In this document: piece by piece, positions 11,514-23,082 of the stretch
Layout: each line of letters opens with the position of its first letter
How positions within the stretch are numbered: the first letter of the stretch is position 1
Source: Adiantum capillus-veneris
Taxonomy: Eukaryota; Streptophyta; Polypodiopsida; Polypodiales; Pteridaceae
Direction of reading: 5' to 3'
Length of the DNA stretch: 64,000 bases
NCBI GenBank assembly: GCA_014529385.2
Contig: CM043943.1
Coordinates: forward strand, 158,490,247 to 158,554,246
Position numbers and translations under genes: made by a program
The notes under the pieces: generated by a model
Seen by the model: only the letters and a program-made list of their open reading frames with translations
The model's database searches: none
Told to the model about the DNA's origin: nothing

Positions 11514-11891
11514 CTTTCTCTCTCATCCCCTAGAAGAAGGGCTCGCCCCCTCCCATGTAGGGATTGCAAAGACTTTTTTTGGTACACACAAAGCATCCAA
11601 TTTCCCCTAGGTTTGACCTTTGGACACAACCTTTGAATTTTGGAACCTTAGCATTTTGGAAGTCTTAATGGGCTGAACCTTAGGGTCTTTTTAGCCCATT
11701 GTTGCACATGGCTCTTTTGCAGATGGCCCCCCCTTTGGATCCCTATTTTCCCTCCTTTGGATCCCTACTGTGGCCGGTCTGCTAGCTTAACCAATATTCT
11801 AGCTTTTTCTCCCCTGGCACTTTCCCACATTAAATGATCAGTTTAATATGAGAAAATCATTTAGGAGAATTAGATATTGATTATTATGACA
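10255..11891 (-). repeat. 5' LTR of the chromodomain gypsy element
   Basis: 1637 bases, nearly identical to 2938-4531. The TG microsatellite at 11447-11513 accounts for the length difference. It carries the promoter in principle, but no clear TATA box was picked out. Confidence 0.93.
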
Positions 11892-12209
11892 GCCATAGCC
11901 AGTGACTACACCTGATGTAAGAACTACCTATAAGGAAGAAAAATTGCACAAAAATAACATGTGCTATATAGCACAACCCACAACAAACTATAAAGTGCCT
12001 CTTTTGCAAAAATTTGCACTATCAAAAAACATGCACAAAAGGATGCTAGTAGTCAAAACGGAGTTCGAAATGAGATTGTTAAAATTTTGACATCCCCGAG
12101 ATCTTTCGCGAAGGCTATGTCACCTTGCAAATGCTCAAAAAGAATCACCTCAATCAAAGAACATGAGCCTAGAGGTTTGCTAGCGACGCTAGCCTGCTCT
12201 GATACCAAT
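11892..12209 (-). other. Copia leader with primer-binding site and second copy of the GCCAT duplication
   Basis: GCCAT at 11892-11896 is the right target duplication. TGGTATCAGAGC (minus, 12208-12197) is a primer-binding site complementary to initiator Met tRNA, two bases inside the copia LTR. The leader originally continued into the gag ATG now at 2937. Confidence 0.8.
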
Positions 12210-12447
12210 TATTGGAAATTGGGTTGCAAGAATGCACGTAAAGATGGAGAAGACGAAGGAGAAGCTCAAGAGTACATAGCACAAGAAGTGGCATTGCCGA
12301 GTGTGTGCCAATACAAAGATAAGGCTTGCTCTAGAGTGATGAGTCGCATATATACAAGTCTAGAGAAAAAAAACTCCTAAAGAGGGAAAAAATTGCCATG
12401 ATGGTCCAAAGTGTGTTCACACACATCACTACCATAGTATTGTAACA
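12210..12447 (-). repeat. Copia 5' LTR
   Basis: A 238-base LTR on the minus strand starting TGTTACAATACTATGG and ending CCAATA. It is recognisably related to the LTRs at 32820-33047 and 45601-45829 (shared GTAGTGATGTGTGTGAA and TTTTTTCCCTC blocks). Confidence 0.8.
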
Positions 12448-13402
12448 AAATGCAGCAGTGCACTTTCTAACACCAAACTTTTCCTTAACCAAATGCAACT
12501 CCAAGGGAACCTCTTTGATATGAGAGATTAGCAAAGATATATGCAATTTGTTCATGTGAAGCTACAAAGAATAAGATTCACTTCTCCTTAAGAACCTTCT
12601 CGCTACTGATGATAATCAATCTCCATCTCCTTGTATCTGGCATGTGGGTTGGATTGTTTGTGAGATAAATGTCTAAAGAGTTTTCATAAAAGATCAATGC
12701 AAGGCTTGAGAAGTCAATTTCTTCAAGCATCTTGCTTAGCCATATTGCCTTACATGTAACATTGGTTGGTCCTCTGTATTCTACCTCTACTAAGGAAATT
12801 GCTATTGTGGGTTGCTTCTTGCTAGACTACCTAATGATGCCCACTCTCAATTGAGCCAATGTAGACTTTTTTATCTTCTACATTGTCAACCCACTCAACA
12901 TTTGTGTATGCAAGTAGCCTCATAGTAGAGTTACATTTATCAATTTAGAAAAAATTGTAAACATCAAAGAGGCCCTCTAGGTGTATATATCAGTGGCTGG
13001 CTAGCCAATAGGACGAGGGTGGCTGATGCACCTTGTCATCCTCCTTTACTTTGTTTTCTTTTGTCAAACCCACAAAATTCAAGTCCTTGGCTTCATATTT
13101 GGGCTATCCACAATATTTAACCAAGAGAGAGGGTAGATCTCATGAGAACAAGTCTTCAATGGTCGTGAAAATGTCAACTTGTTGGTGTTTTGATAGATAG
13201 AGAATAAGCCACCCATATGTAGGACACAAGGAAATGGGTAAGGATGAGTGACAAACAATAGGTAAATATGTAGCAGTGAGCTTGGTTGCAAATATTTATT
13301 TAATTTAGTCATGATAAAAAAACTTCCAAATTAACTTTTTTGTATGAGAAGGGCTGCAAATAAGTTAAGCTTGTACATCTCCATCTTTTAGACAAGGCTT
13401 TG

Positions 13403-13471
<69 letters not shown>

Positions 13472-14708
13472 TGCACACTTTTCTCCTAAGACCATCTAAA
13501 AACCTAATTAGTGAAAATTTAGTTGCAAGCCAATGACACTATAAAACCATAAAGGTAAAAAGGAAATAAGAACAATTGTTGTTTGTAATGCCAAAAGCGT
13601 TGTTCACCCTTTGGACTTTTGGACAAGCAAGTTGAGATGTTACTTGCTGTGGTTATAGGTTTAGGGTTTTGGCAAAGCCCCAAAGTAGTCATTTGGTCAA
13701 AAAAGGTCTAACCCTCTTTCTATATTTCATTTTTAAAGCATGTATGAGGCGACATCATCTGAAGATCAATTTCTCCGAAGTACATGCAATCATAAAATCA
13801 TGTTCACCATGCAATACACCATGTCATGGTCTGCCTTGAGCTCACTCTCCATATACTTTCCCAAACAGAGAGGCCCACCCTGCCATACATAGATTCGCTC
13901 ACATCGCTTTCCATTCCTTGAAAACAATTCCATCAGCCTTCTCTAATGCTTTACCACATGCGCAAGCCTGAAAGACGTCTGTATTTGCCAAACTTGAATG
14001 TTGCAGCCATTATTTTCAGCTCTCTACCTCCAAAAAAAAAAACCATCCCTCAAAAATAAGTTGTTATTTCAACTTTCAACTGTTTTTATTCCAATCCTGC
14101 TGGGAGAAGACCATGGGGTCTCATTAAAACCATCATTTCAAGCACACATTTGAAATGAATACGAGAATTACAGAATCAAGACAGCAACTAAACAAAGATA
14201 TTCCCCAAATGTCATCATCAACGCACACAAGTAGCTGATGAGAAAAGTTTGGTCAGTAGAAGTCAATAATCGGCACATTTTAAAATGATATGATCAGAAA
14301 ATAGTTCTTGGCCTATTTGACAAAATGGCCTATAGGCAGCTAGCTAGTCTTCTTCTCCCATTCTTCATCAAAACTGACAAGTTTGCATTCAGTGAACTAA
14401 ATTGAGATTGCCATGACATGATTTCTACAACAAAATGCACTAACCATCGAACGCCAACAGAGTCTACAGAATAGCACATAAAACGCAAAAATTGGCAAAA
14501 AAACTCTAAAGCAAAATACTGCTCATTTCTGTCACCGCAATGAGCGATTTTACATCGTAACGTGGCAATGGTATAATCATAACTAGACAGGAAAAATAGG
14601 TATCCTGTACAATATTTATGCAGGAAGAATATTCATCTGTAGAATTATCTTACGAGTGCCAAATAACTTGTATGTGGCAGTAAGAACAAGTGAATGGAGT
14701 AATGAAGA
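12448..14708. other. Intergenic, no gene recognised
   Basis: Short, unconvincing ORFs only. A (CT)n(AC)n microsatellite lies at about 13407-13471. No repeat boundary or element domain could be identified. Confidence 0.6.
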
Positions 14709-16740
14709 TCAAGGAATAGAGGTGTATACCAACGAGCTGCTTTGAGAATCTGCCGGTGGCGGTGGCTTGGGCAGCAAAAATGCAGCCAAAATGCCACCCG
14801 CTAAGGCAGCCACAGCAGCCAACACAAATGCAGGCATGTTGCCACCACCAAAGAGCTCATCCCAAGGCCCGCTTCCAATCGATACCACTATCTGCAAAAT
14901 GCGAAAAGATAGCACACTTCAGCAACTCATTCAAAAGCATATACAGAACCTATAGTGAATTAGCGTTGTTGCCTTTTGTACCTGTGGAACTACCACGCCT
15001 AGATTGAGCACTCCCATAGAGAGCCCTTATCGTGCAAGCATCACTAGAAAAGTCAGGACATTTTGCAAGCCGAAAACACAACAAGAATACACCTTAATGC
15101 ATGCTTACCTTGACCACCCCCTGCAGTATTTGTCACCATTGTAGTCAGCGCATACGGCACACTATAAGTAACCTGTCACACAATGGCATATCATACGGAG
15201 TTGTAAAATGTCTCAAAAACTTCAACCGACACTTCAATTTGTAGAGTAATTTGAAGACTCACAGCAAGCGGAATTCCAAGAACAGCAAAGATGCCAATGG
15301 CTGACATCAGAATACTAAGAGGCAGGTAGCCTAACTCGGTGTACGTTCTTCTCGACTCTATTGTGACGACGATGGTGCCAAAGAAACATGCAGACATTAT
15401 CACATTAGCGACAGCCCAGACCTTCCTCTGCCCAACTCTCCGACATAACGGCTCGAGGAGCAATGATGTGATACCCAAAACAACTGAGTTCAGCATTAGT
15501 CCCAATGAGCCTGCACGAACACCCGCATTGTAAAGCTTCACCAGGTCAGCATCACTGGAAGAAGGATTCCCAAGAAAGACTTCCCGCCCCATCCAATCAG
15601 TGTCAAAAAGGATGAATGGAAACCACGCAAACCACGTGAGAGCTGTGATAAGAAGGACATAGCGCATCGGTTTAGGAAGGTCTTTGAGTGTGCCACAAAG
15701 CTCCCACAAGAAAGCCTCGTGTTGCGCCTCACCGCTCTCATCCTCCTCCTCATCTTGTGACAACTCCGTTGAAGACTCTCTACGTAAGAGGGGAATGGTT
15801 GCACTGTTGACATCGATCTTATTGCTGTCTGTTGCTGAAGACCATGGTATCTCTGAAGCCGCGGTGATGCTCAAAAGAGTTGTTGCAATGAGTATGATGA
15901 TAGCAATGAGGAAGGCTGACTTTAAGTTAGCACAGCTCTTGCCACATGCTGTTGTCAAGGTGAATGGTAGGACTTTATACCAGCTGCTATAAGCACCAGT
16001 CGCGTAACCAAGCACGTTCCCAAATGCCATGCATAAGGAGAAAAAAGCATTGGCCCGACGTGACCTACGATGATCCTTACCTGATCAATGTCCAAAAACC
16101 CATCAAAGCGCTTCATAATGGAAAAATTTAAGAGGTTATATTTAGCTGTAAAAGCACTTAAATTGTAAACATAATTAAAAACTGGAAAATGCAATACAAC
16201 TCTGGGATAAGAGCACTTTGCTTTACCTGTAAAGTCCGCGAGAAGCGCTCTGCATGGCCCTTGTAATGTATTGTTGGCCAAATCAAGAAGCCAAAAGCCA
16301 AGAACAAACACAACAATAGCTCGTGGACGGGATGTCAAGCTATCCCCAAGTATGTACCCAATATCAGCTGAAAAACTGATTATAAGAACAGCTAAGACAA
16401 CAAAGACTGCTCCTGCCACTATGAAGGGACGCCTGCGACCCCACGAACTTTCACAGTTGTCGCTTAAATGACCCACGAGAGGCTGAACAAGCATGCCAGA
16501 TATGGGCCCGCAAAGCCAGACGTAGCTAGCCCAAGCATGAGGGATACCAAGCACTTGGACATAGGGAGTAAGCAGAGAGAGCTGAAGAGCCCAACCGAAT
16601 TGCACACCTGTTGCAACCAATGAGACTCTAGCAAGGGCCCTTAAGGGGACTCTGTTCTTCCCCTTGTTGCTTTTGGACAGTTTTCGACCGACGCCATTGG
16701 CAGCATTCTTTGAATTTGCAGCTTCTGCTGAAGAATCCAT
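14709..16740 (-). CDS. Sucrose/H+ symporter, SUT/SUC family, five exons
   Basis: Exons 16740-16227, 16080-15263, 15172-15109, 15025-14982 and 14891-14709 join to 1623 bases (540 residues plus stop) with GT/AG borders and an unbroken frame. The product is a 12-helix glycoside-pentoside-hexuronide type carrier that imports sucrose with protons across the plasma or vacuolar membrane. Diagnostic stretches are [18 protein letters not shown] in helix 1, [10 protein letters not shown] after helix 3, [17 protein letters not shown] across the first splice site, the acidic central loop (about residues 260-290), and [15 protein letters not shown] near the end. Length is normal for the family. An in-frame ATG four codons upstream (16752) is an alternative start. 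I see no disruption, so this looks like a working host gene. Clade within the family (SUT2/SUT4 type or other) was not resolved. Confidence 0.95.
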
Positions 16741-17822
16741 GGCATATTCCAATTCTTCAAAAGCTCAACAACACGAATTGTACTCTTAAGGCTTTTCTTC
16801 AAAAGCTCAAGAACCAGAAGTGTATACTTGAGGCTGAAAACTGCGATGATGAGGGTAAACAGTTCAAGCTGATAAGCAAAAAAAAAGTTTCTGTTTACAC
16901 TCTATACATTGAGAAAGTAAAGAGTGAGAAAACAATTTGGGTAGCAACTACATACCTGTATAGATATAGGTATGTATGTGCCGCAACACCTAGGTTGCGA
17001 ATGAGCAGCATCCATTCACCTGCATCTACTGTCGGACCCCTTGATCAAATGGCATGCATCCATGGAAACGTGCATCAAAGGCGAGACGTTGAATGCGCAG
17101 CATCCACTTACCTGCGTATGATTCCCGATCCCATACTCAAACCCTAGAATTGACGGAGGAGCAAGTCATTCTCAACAGCGATTGCTGATGCGCATTCTGG
17201 AGCATTGCTCTGCGCCCATGGAATGCGTAAAGAGCAAAGGGAATAACGACACGGCAATGATTAATAGCTACAAAGGTGGGGTCTTCTGCGGGCGCAAGCT
17301 CGAGACAACGGCGTCGACGTTAAACGCGCTCGCTGATTCAGCACTTCAACTAACTAGAGCGGAGGGGCGTTACGAGAGAAGGAGAGAGTTGGGAAAGTTC
17401 ATTTTTCTAACCATACAGACTTTATAATTTTGGCCTGACTAGTGTCTTTTGCGTGTAGAAGGAAGGATTACCTATGTGGAGGGGGTTTTTTTTTTTTTTG
17501 TTAAATCCAAAATAGATGATGTTGAGAAAATTAATCATTGATGTGATGCTATTTGAATTTTTTTTCTCATTTCTTTAAAATAAGCATCATGGGTTTTTTT
17601 ATTAAACTATTTTTCATGATTCATGAGGGACATGTCATCTCTTTCGTTTTAGATGTGAAGATATTATGGATTTGTTGGCATTGAATATGAAGCACCATTT
17701 CATTGCAAATTTGTTTGAGTGATATAATTTGTACGGAATTTAGAATTCCTAAACTTTTACTAATTTTGAATGCTCTCTCGTTTTGTATGAAGCCTCTTGT
17801 GCGTGCACATGGCTCTTGTGGC

Positions 17823-17861
<39 letters not shown>

Positions 17862-18449
17862 TGTGTGTGTGTGTGTTAAATCTACAAATATATTTCACAT
17901 TGAATTCTTTGTATTCTGATATATCATTCCTTCAAGCTTATTTAATATTTAAGAAAATCATTGTTTTTTCCTTGCTTGTTATATTTTGCATTTTAAGTGA
18001 AACAAAAGGTACGTCATTTTAACTTCTAGTTACCTTGTTTTATCTTTAGAGATAAGAAAATGAGGGTTTTAGGTGGATACCTTCGTATTATTGTTATACT
18101 ACATAGAGCTCTGCACACCAACTTTAAGTTGGTAGAGTCATAGCCTATGTATCTAAGGTCTTGGGAATCCCCCCTTGACGACATGAAGACATGATCTAAG
18201 CTCTAAGGGATTTTTCCCGTATGCAGATGTGTGCGTGTGATGGAATGCCTCTCTCCCTATCTGTGAAGTCGTTGTGCATAGAGTGTGTGCGTGTGTTTCA
18301 AATTTCTTGTACTCTCTAAAAATAAAATTTAAAAAAAAACGGTAAATAAAAAACCATACCAAGGCCCCCTCACCTACCTATCCACGCATTTCCTCCACCC
18401 TACTGCTATGGACGTCTCCTCACCCTGCTCGTGCTAGCATGTGGACATG
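16741..18449. other. Upstream region of the sucrose transporter, no gene recognised
   Basis: Contains a two-copy degenerate repeat of about 41 bases (CTTCAAAAGCTCAA..., 16755-16842) just upstream of the start codon, a two-copy block around AGCAGCATCCA/GCAGCATCCA near 17010 and 17097, a poly-T run at 17490, and a mixed (GT)n(GA)n(GT)n microsatellite at 17823-17876. No convincing TATA box was chosen. Confidence 0.5.
18442..18449. repeat. Target-site duplication TGGACATG (left)
   Basis: TGGACATG occurs directly outside the left TIR and again at 29332-29339 directly outside the right TIR. One further base on each side matches imperfectly, consistent with the 8-9 bp duplications made by Mutator-like elements. 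Confidence 0.85.
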
Positions 18450-18683
18450 CCTCAGCACTAAGGGACACGGGAGCTTTAAGGAAGCTCAGGCGGTGGGATC
18501 AAGGGCGCGGAAGTGGGGCGCGGTGATTGATGGCATCGGGGCGCTACACGTGGCAAAAAAAAGTAAACTTGGACGGGTTTTGGTAAACGGGGGCGCCGGG
18601 AGATAAACTCGGACGGGAGGGTGTCGTGGACAGGAAACGTGGCGCGAATGGGCTGAGGTGGAGTCCCGGGTGGCAAATGGTGG
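18450..18683 (+). repeat. MULE left terminal inverted repeat
   Basis: Starts CCTCAGCACTAAGGG and ends in GGCAAATGGTGG. The reverse complement of 29098-29331 matches over its whole length. It is GC-rich compared with the surroundings. Confidence 0.95.
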
Positions 18684-18959
18684 TGGGGGTGGGCTGAGGT
18701 GGGCGGCCTGCACTTCATGATACCTCGTACATCGCATGCATGCGGATGGAATCCCGAGGATGGGGGGTGAGTGACTGCGTTTAGGGCATTCAAGCAGAGG
18801 GAGTTTTGCTGCTAGCTGATGCGAGAGGGCCTGGGGGAGGGCCTGCATTGCGTTAGACGAGCCATCTGGGGCCTCTAGACCAATCTACATAGACAAAGAT
18901 TGGATCCAGGTGGAGATTGTGGCGCAGGTACAGATTGGGACGGTAGGCGGGATCACCAG

Positions 18960-19001
<42 letters not shown>

Positions 19002-19146
19002 CACCGCCCCAAAACCACCTCCAAGAAAATATGTTTTTATCATATGTTGCTTGTCATGTTGCATCACACACACACACTCTCTCTCTATGAGCCCACGGAC
19101 AACAACAATTTTGTAGAGAACCGGGCAACAGGTTTGTGTGTGTGTG

Positions 19147-19212
<66 letters not shown>

Positions 19213-19348
19213 GTGTCCCGATGCCTTCTGCTTCATGCATATTTTTGCCAACATGGGTCGTCCTGCTTGTCCGTTATGGTGCTTGCAAGAATGTTGCCAT
19301 GCTATGATGAATGGTTGTTGGTGTTTCTTACAATAAAACGTTCATTGT
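18684..19348. other. Subterminal MULE sequence with microsatellites
   Basis: No gene. (TG)n runs occur at 18961-18999 and 19133-19149 and a (GA)n run at 19151-19210, immediately upstream of the Ulp1 start. ORFs across them are repeat translations. The stretch should include the Ulp1 promoter, but no TATA box is obvious. Confidence 0.5.
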
Positions 19349-22300
19349 ATGGTGATCACCAAAGGAAAAACTATGGCGCCAAGAAGGCCACATCAAGAGG
19401 TGCAGGCAAAGAAGCTAGTTGGAAAGAAGCATGGGTCAGATCTCGGGAGGGGCACGGGGGAGGCTTCGCCTGTAAAAGTTCCTCGTTGTAGCCCTCGGCT
19501 AAGGGAGAAGGAGTTAAAGCAAACGGAGAATCAGCCTTCTCCATGCTCAGGCAATATGGCCCAAGTGGAGACACCAAAATCAGCGAATCCGCGCCTAAGA
19601 AAGAAGTTGGAAGGCATGTTTGAAGAGCCTGATCAGAATGAAAACGAAGTGGATGAGAAGAAGGCTGGAAGAGCTAAGGCAAACGAAAAGAACCTTGATA
19701 AAGAAAAAGTTGGTGAAGGCAAGAGGGATCAGCCGTGTGTCGAGACGGTGGGCGACGGAGCGCAAAACAATATGGATTCTTTGAAGGGAGAAGGAGATAG
19801 AGGCATTGGTGCATCCTCAGCCATGGTTGAACCCTTGCCATATGTTGAGGTCTTCTTGCCTAATGGAAGGCTTGCACGGCAATGTCGGGCGAGCGATCAT
19901 TGCCCTCAGCAGTTCCACTTTGAGTTGGTTCGATTGCGGATGGAGAGGCATCTAAAGACAGAGCATGGGCTTGATGTGTTCATTCCCCTTCGCAAGGGAG
20001 GTAGGCGTTCCAATGCTGAATTGGGCTCAAGAGCAAAACCGCCAAATGCAAGAGACAGTGCACAATGGCACAAGCAAGCGAAGATGCGCTTCGAGGATAG
20101 AGATAGGAAGTTTGCATTAAATCTGAAAAAAACAGAGCGCCTTCATCGTCTTCGAGCAACTGAGAAGTGGGATAAGCTCATGCCTGAGTTTAGAAGAGTC
20201 TCAAAGGTAGTTTTTGTTGAGAAGATTGTCAAAGAGCGCATGGCAACCTACCTCGCGTCCTCAAAAGAGCGCATGGATCGCATCCAGCAGCGAATCGACG
20301 AAGGCTATGAAAAGAATGTGAGTACCATGGCCACTCCTTCGAGTTTACATATTATTGCATCATGCTTTATTATTACATTTGGTGTTGCATGTTTGCTTTG
20401 TTAGTCATAGTTCACTTAAAGGTGGATTGTTTGCCCGAATGCGGTCCTAGTTTATTGAGACGGGTTTAGGTCCACATTGAGATTTCTCCCGTTAAATGGA
20501 TGATTTAGGCATAATGACCTTGGAGATTATCCTTGCAAACCATTTACCATTAATGAGTTGAGGCATATGGCATGTTTGTTTGCCTAGTCCCAGGTTATCT
20601 TAAGGTGCATTGTTTGCTAGAAGTTGTCCTAGTTTATTGAAAAAATCATGGCGACTCTACCAAGTTTACATATTATTGCAGCATGGCTTATTACTACATT
20701 TGTTGTGGCATGTTTGCTTGCATGGTCCACTTTGTTGTGGCATCCTAGTTCAAGGTGGATTTTCTGCCCAAAAGAGGCCTAGTTTACTGAGAGCAGTTTA
20801 GATTCACATTGCACTAGATCCCGTTTGAATGGCTAATTTAGGCCCGATGAAATCTATGACTACTTGTGTTAAGGCATGTTTGCTTTCTTGGTCCGAGTTT
20901 ACAAGGCAATGCATTAATTACTTGTGGTTGAGGCATGTTTGCTTTCTTCGTCCTAGTTTACAAGGCAGTGCATTGTTTGCTGGTAGTTGTCCTAGTTTAC
21001 CGGTGGCTTTAGGAGGGATTTTAAGCTAATTCTCGACGTCTTGATTGAAATCATTTTACGTAAAATTGCTTGTTTCTTACAGGCTTCTTGTGGTTTTATT
21101 TGGTGCTGGTTTTTTGGCTACATTCATTTGAACATGCTGGGTTCAATGGGGGACTAACTTGTGGTTTTATTTGGTGATTGAATGCAGAGGCGGCTCAAGG
21201 TTTTACCTCCTTGGTTAAATGTCATGATGGATGACATTGAGGATAGCCAGCCCATGGACAACTTCAAGGGCAAGGAGCTAGAGGAAGAAGAGGAGGATGC
21301 GGATGATTTTCAGTCGGCGGACCGAGAAGATGAAGAGGCTAGACATTATGAGTGGATGGAGGATGAAGATGGCCAAGAAGACAAAGAGGAATGCAGGGAG
21401 GAGGAGGGGGGAGCAAGCAACGTGAAAGAGGACTCCGTTGACTCGACTTCCCTTGGGCTTGGAGATACACCGCCCTCACTGCCTCTTGAGATTGTGGACA
21501 CAAAGGAGGTGCCTGCTGCAAATACAGATACATTTAGCCGGTTTGCATCCATGACGCTCAACGTTGATCTTGTGCACGAGGAGGTAGTGGGACATCTTCC
21601 TAATTGCAGAAGTGGCATGCATTATTTGGTTGTTATTCTTGGCAGGTTTAGGGTGTCAAATTTGTTCGAATGATTTGGCATAAAATCTTATTTTAACCAT
21701 GCAGGGAATTGTGAAACAACATAGACCAAAGCTGCAAATTTGTTCGTCAATGAAGACCCGGGTTGTTGTTGATGTCTCATCCCCACCTGGTGCAGCGGCA
21801 ACCACACATGTGTCTCTGAATTTTGCCATACAAAATGGCCAGTTAAGAGTTATGGAAGAAGGGGGAGGTAGGGTTGTCACGACACGAGGAAACATCGCAG
21901 CTGCCAGGTGGGTACAAGTCATGAGCCAGTTCTTACTGTTTGTTTGCTTGCTGGTTTTTTGGGCCTCTTCTTCTTCTATAAAACTTGCACGCTAAGCCTT
22001 GATTGTTATCGCATGTTAGGCTTGGCTCTATTGCATGCATTACTTTCACCTCCGACCGGTTCAAGTTATCAGTTAATGTAGATCAGCGATTAGTAACTGA
22101 CATATTGCGTGGCGAGGCCAGTAGTAGGACTATTGACTTGTTTGGCCAGTAAGTTCTCTCTTGCCTTGATCATTGTAAATGGCTATACGCACATATAGGA
22201 TTGCCTGTGTTTTAATCTGGAAACTGAAATCTTTGCACAGGTGGATGGAGCACACCTTGCCTCCGACCATCCTAAGGAAAGTACACTTTGTCAATTCGCT

Positions 22301-23082
22301 TTGGTTTACGATGGAGGGACGTATTCTGTCCAATTTTCTTCAGCGGCAATTTAGCGGTGTTGACATGTCAGAGCTGGTCTTTTGCTTTTGGCCAGTCATT
22401 TGCAGGTATTTCAGGGTGACATAATGCTTTGTATGGTGAATTCTGAACTACTTCTCATTCGTAACACTAACAATGTGTGCTTGAAGGCATCACTGGACTC
22501 TTTTTGCTCTCTACCTGAATAGGGGAGCAAGGCTCCTCTGATTGCCTGGCAAGAAGCACTATCTGATTCATTTTGATTCCCTCAAAGGTTTGACAAACCC
22601 TTTTGAGTGCCTAGAGCAAGTGCAAAGGTTGGTTTTCATCATGTGATTGTTGTGCCCAACAGATGTGATTAAATTCAGCTAACCTGGTTTGTTGTATGGC
22701 TGTGCCTTAGTGGCCTTAGAAGCCTGGCAGAATTTGTACATGACAACAATATTCGACGTGCTTTGGCTGATTCCAAGGAAGAGATTGAGCTCAAAGTTGT
22801 GGATGTGCCTCAGCAGACAAATGCGATCGATTGCGGATTTTATGTCATGAGGATCATGAGGTGAGATCATGCTACATTGTGCAATAGTGTCGACAGGTTG
22901 TTAGGGAGGGTCATTGCATGGACTAACATACGGCAGTGTTTAACAGGGAACTGATTGCAGGTGGATTGGAAGACAGGCCTGGGCGACATTGGCTTACAAA
23001 GGATTGGTTCGAGGACGTGGACGTATGCACTCTAAGGGTGCAGCTGCATGATTGGTGCTTATGTTGTTTGGCGGAGGTCTAG
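19349..23082 (+). CDS. MULE-borne Ulp1-type (C48) cysteine protease, eight exons, one premature stop
   Basis: Exons 19349-20317, 21188-21583, 21705-21907, 22020-22148, 22241-22405, 22487-22627, 22720-22860 and 22947-23082 sum to 2280 bases (760 codons) in one frame, which supports the model. The N-terminal half is basic and charged, without a known fold. An acidic stretch follows (about residues 340-390), then the C-terminal Ulp1 domain with His in HHWTLFALYL, Asp in HFDSL, Gln in VPQQTN and Cys in DCGFYVMRIMR. Such enzymes cleave SUMO or related modifiers; their role in transposons is unknown. An in-frame TGA at 22539-22541, between the His and Asp motifs, truncates the domain and is compatible with CGA-to-TGA. 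A second ATG at 19373 is an alternative start. Confidence 0.88.
20318..21187 (+). repeat. Intron 1 of the Ulp1 gene with degenerate tandem repeats
   Basis: The intron contains four or five diverged copies of a unit with GGCATGTTTGCTT, GTCCTAGTTTA and GTGCATTGTTTGC, spaced irregularly (roughly 80-180 bases). No coding capacity is seen. Confidence 0.55.

Larger units (their letters stand above)
2938..11891 (-). mobile_element. Young chromodomain Ty3/gypsy retrotransposon
   Basis: Complete element of 8954 bases on the minus strand: LTR 11891-10255, primer-binding site 10254-10237, gag 9837-8329, pol 8328-4888, polypurine tract 4545-4532, LTR 4531-2938, flanked by the 5-bp duplication GCCAT. The LTRs begin TGTCATAA and end TTACA. 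They differ by about eight substitutions over 1.6 kb, apart from a TG microsatellite, which means a recent insertion. A C-terminal chromodomain places it among chromoviruses. It interrupts an older copia element at its gag start codon. Stops within gag make self-mobilisation doubtful. Confidence 0.93.

Noticed and set aside
11323-11629. ORFs of His-Thr repeats in the LTR
   Set aside because: They are translations of the TG microsatellite in both LTRs, not genes. The same holds for ORFs across 18885-19336, 17783-18022 and 28800-29078.
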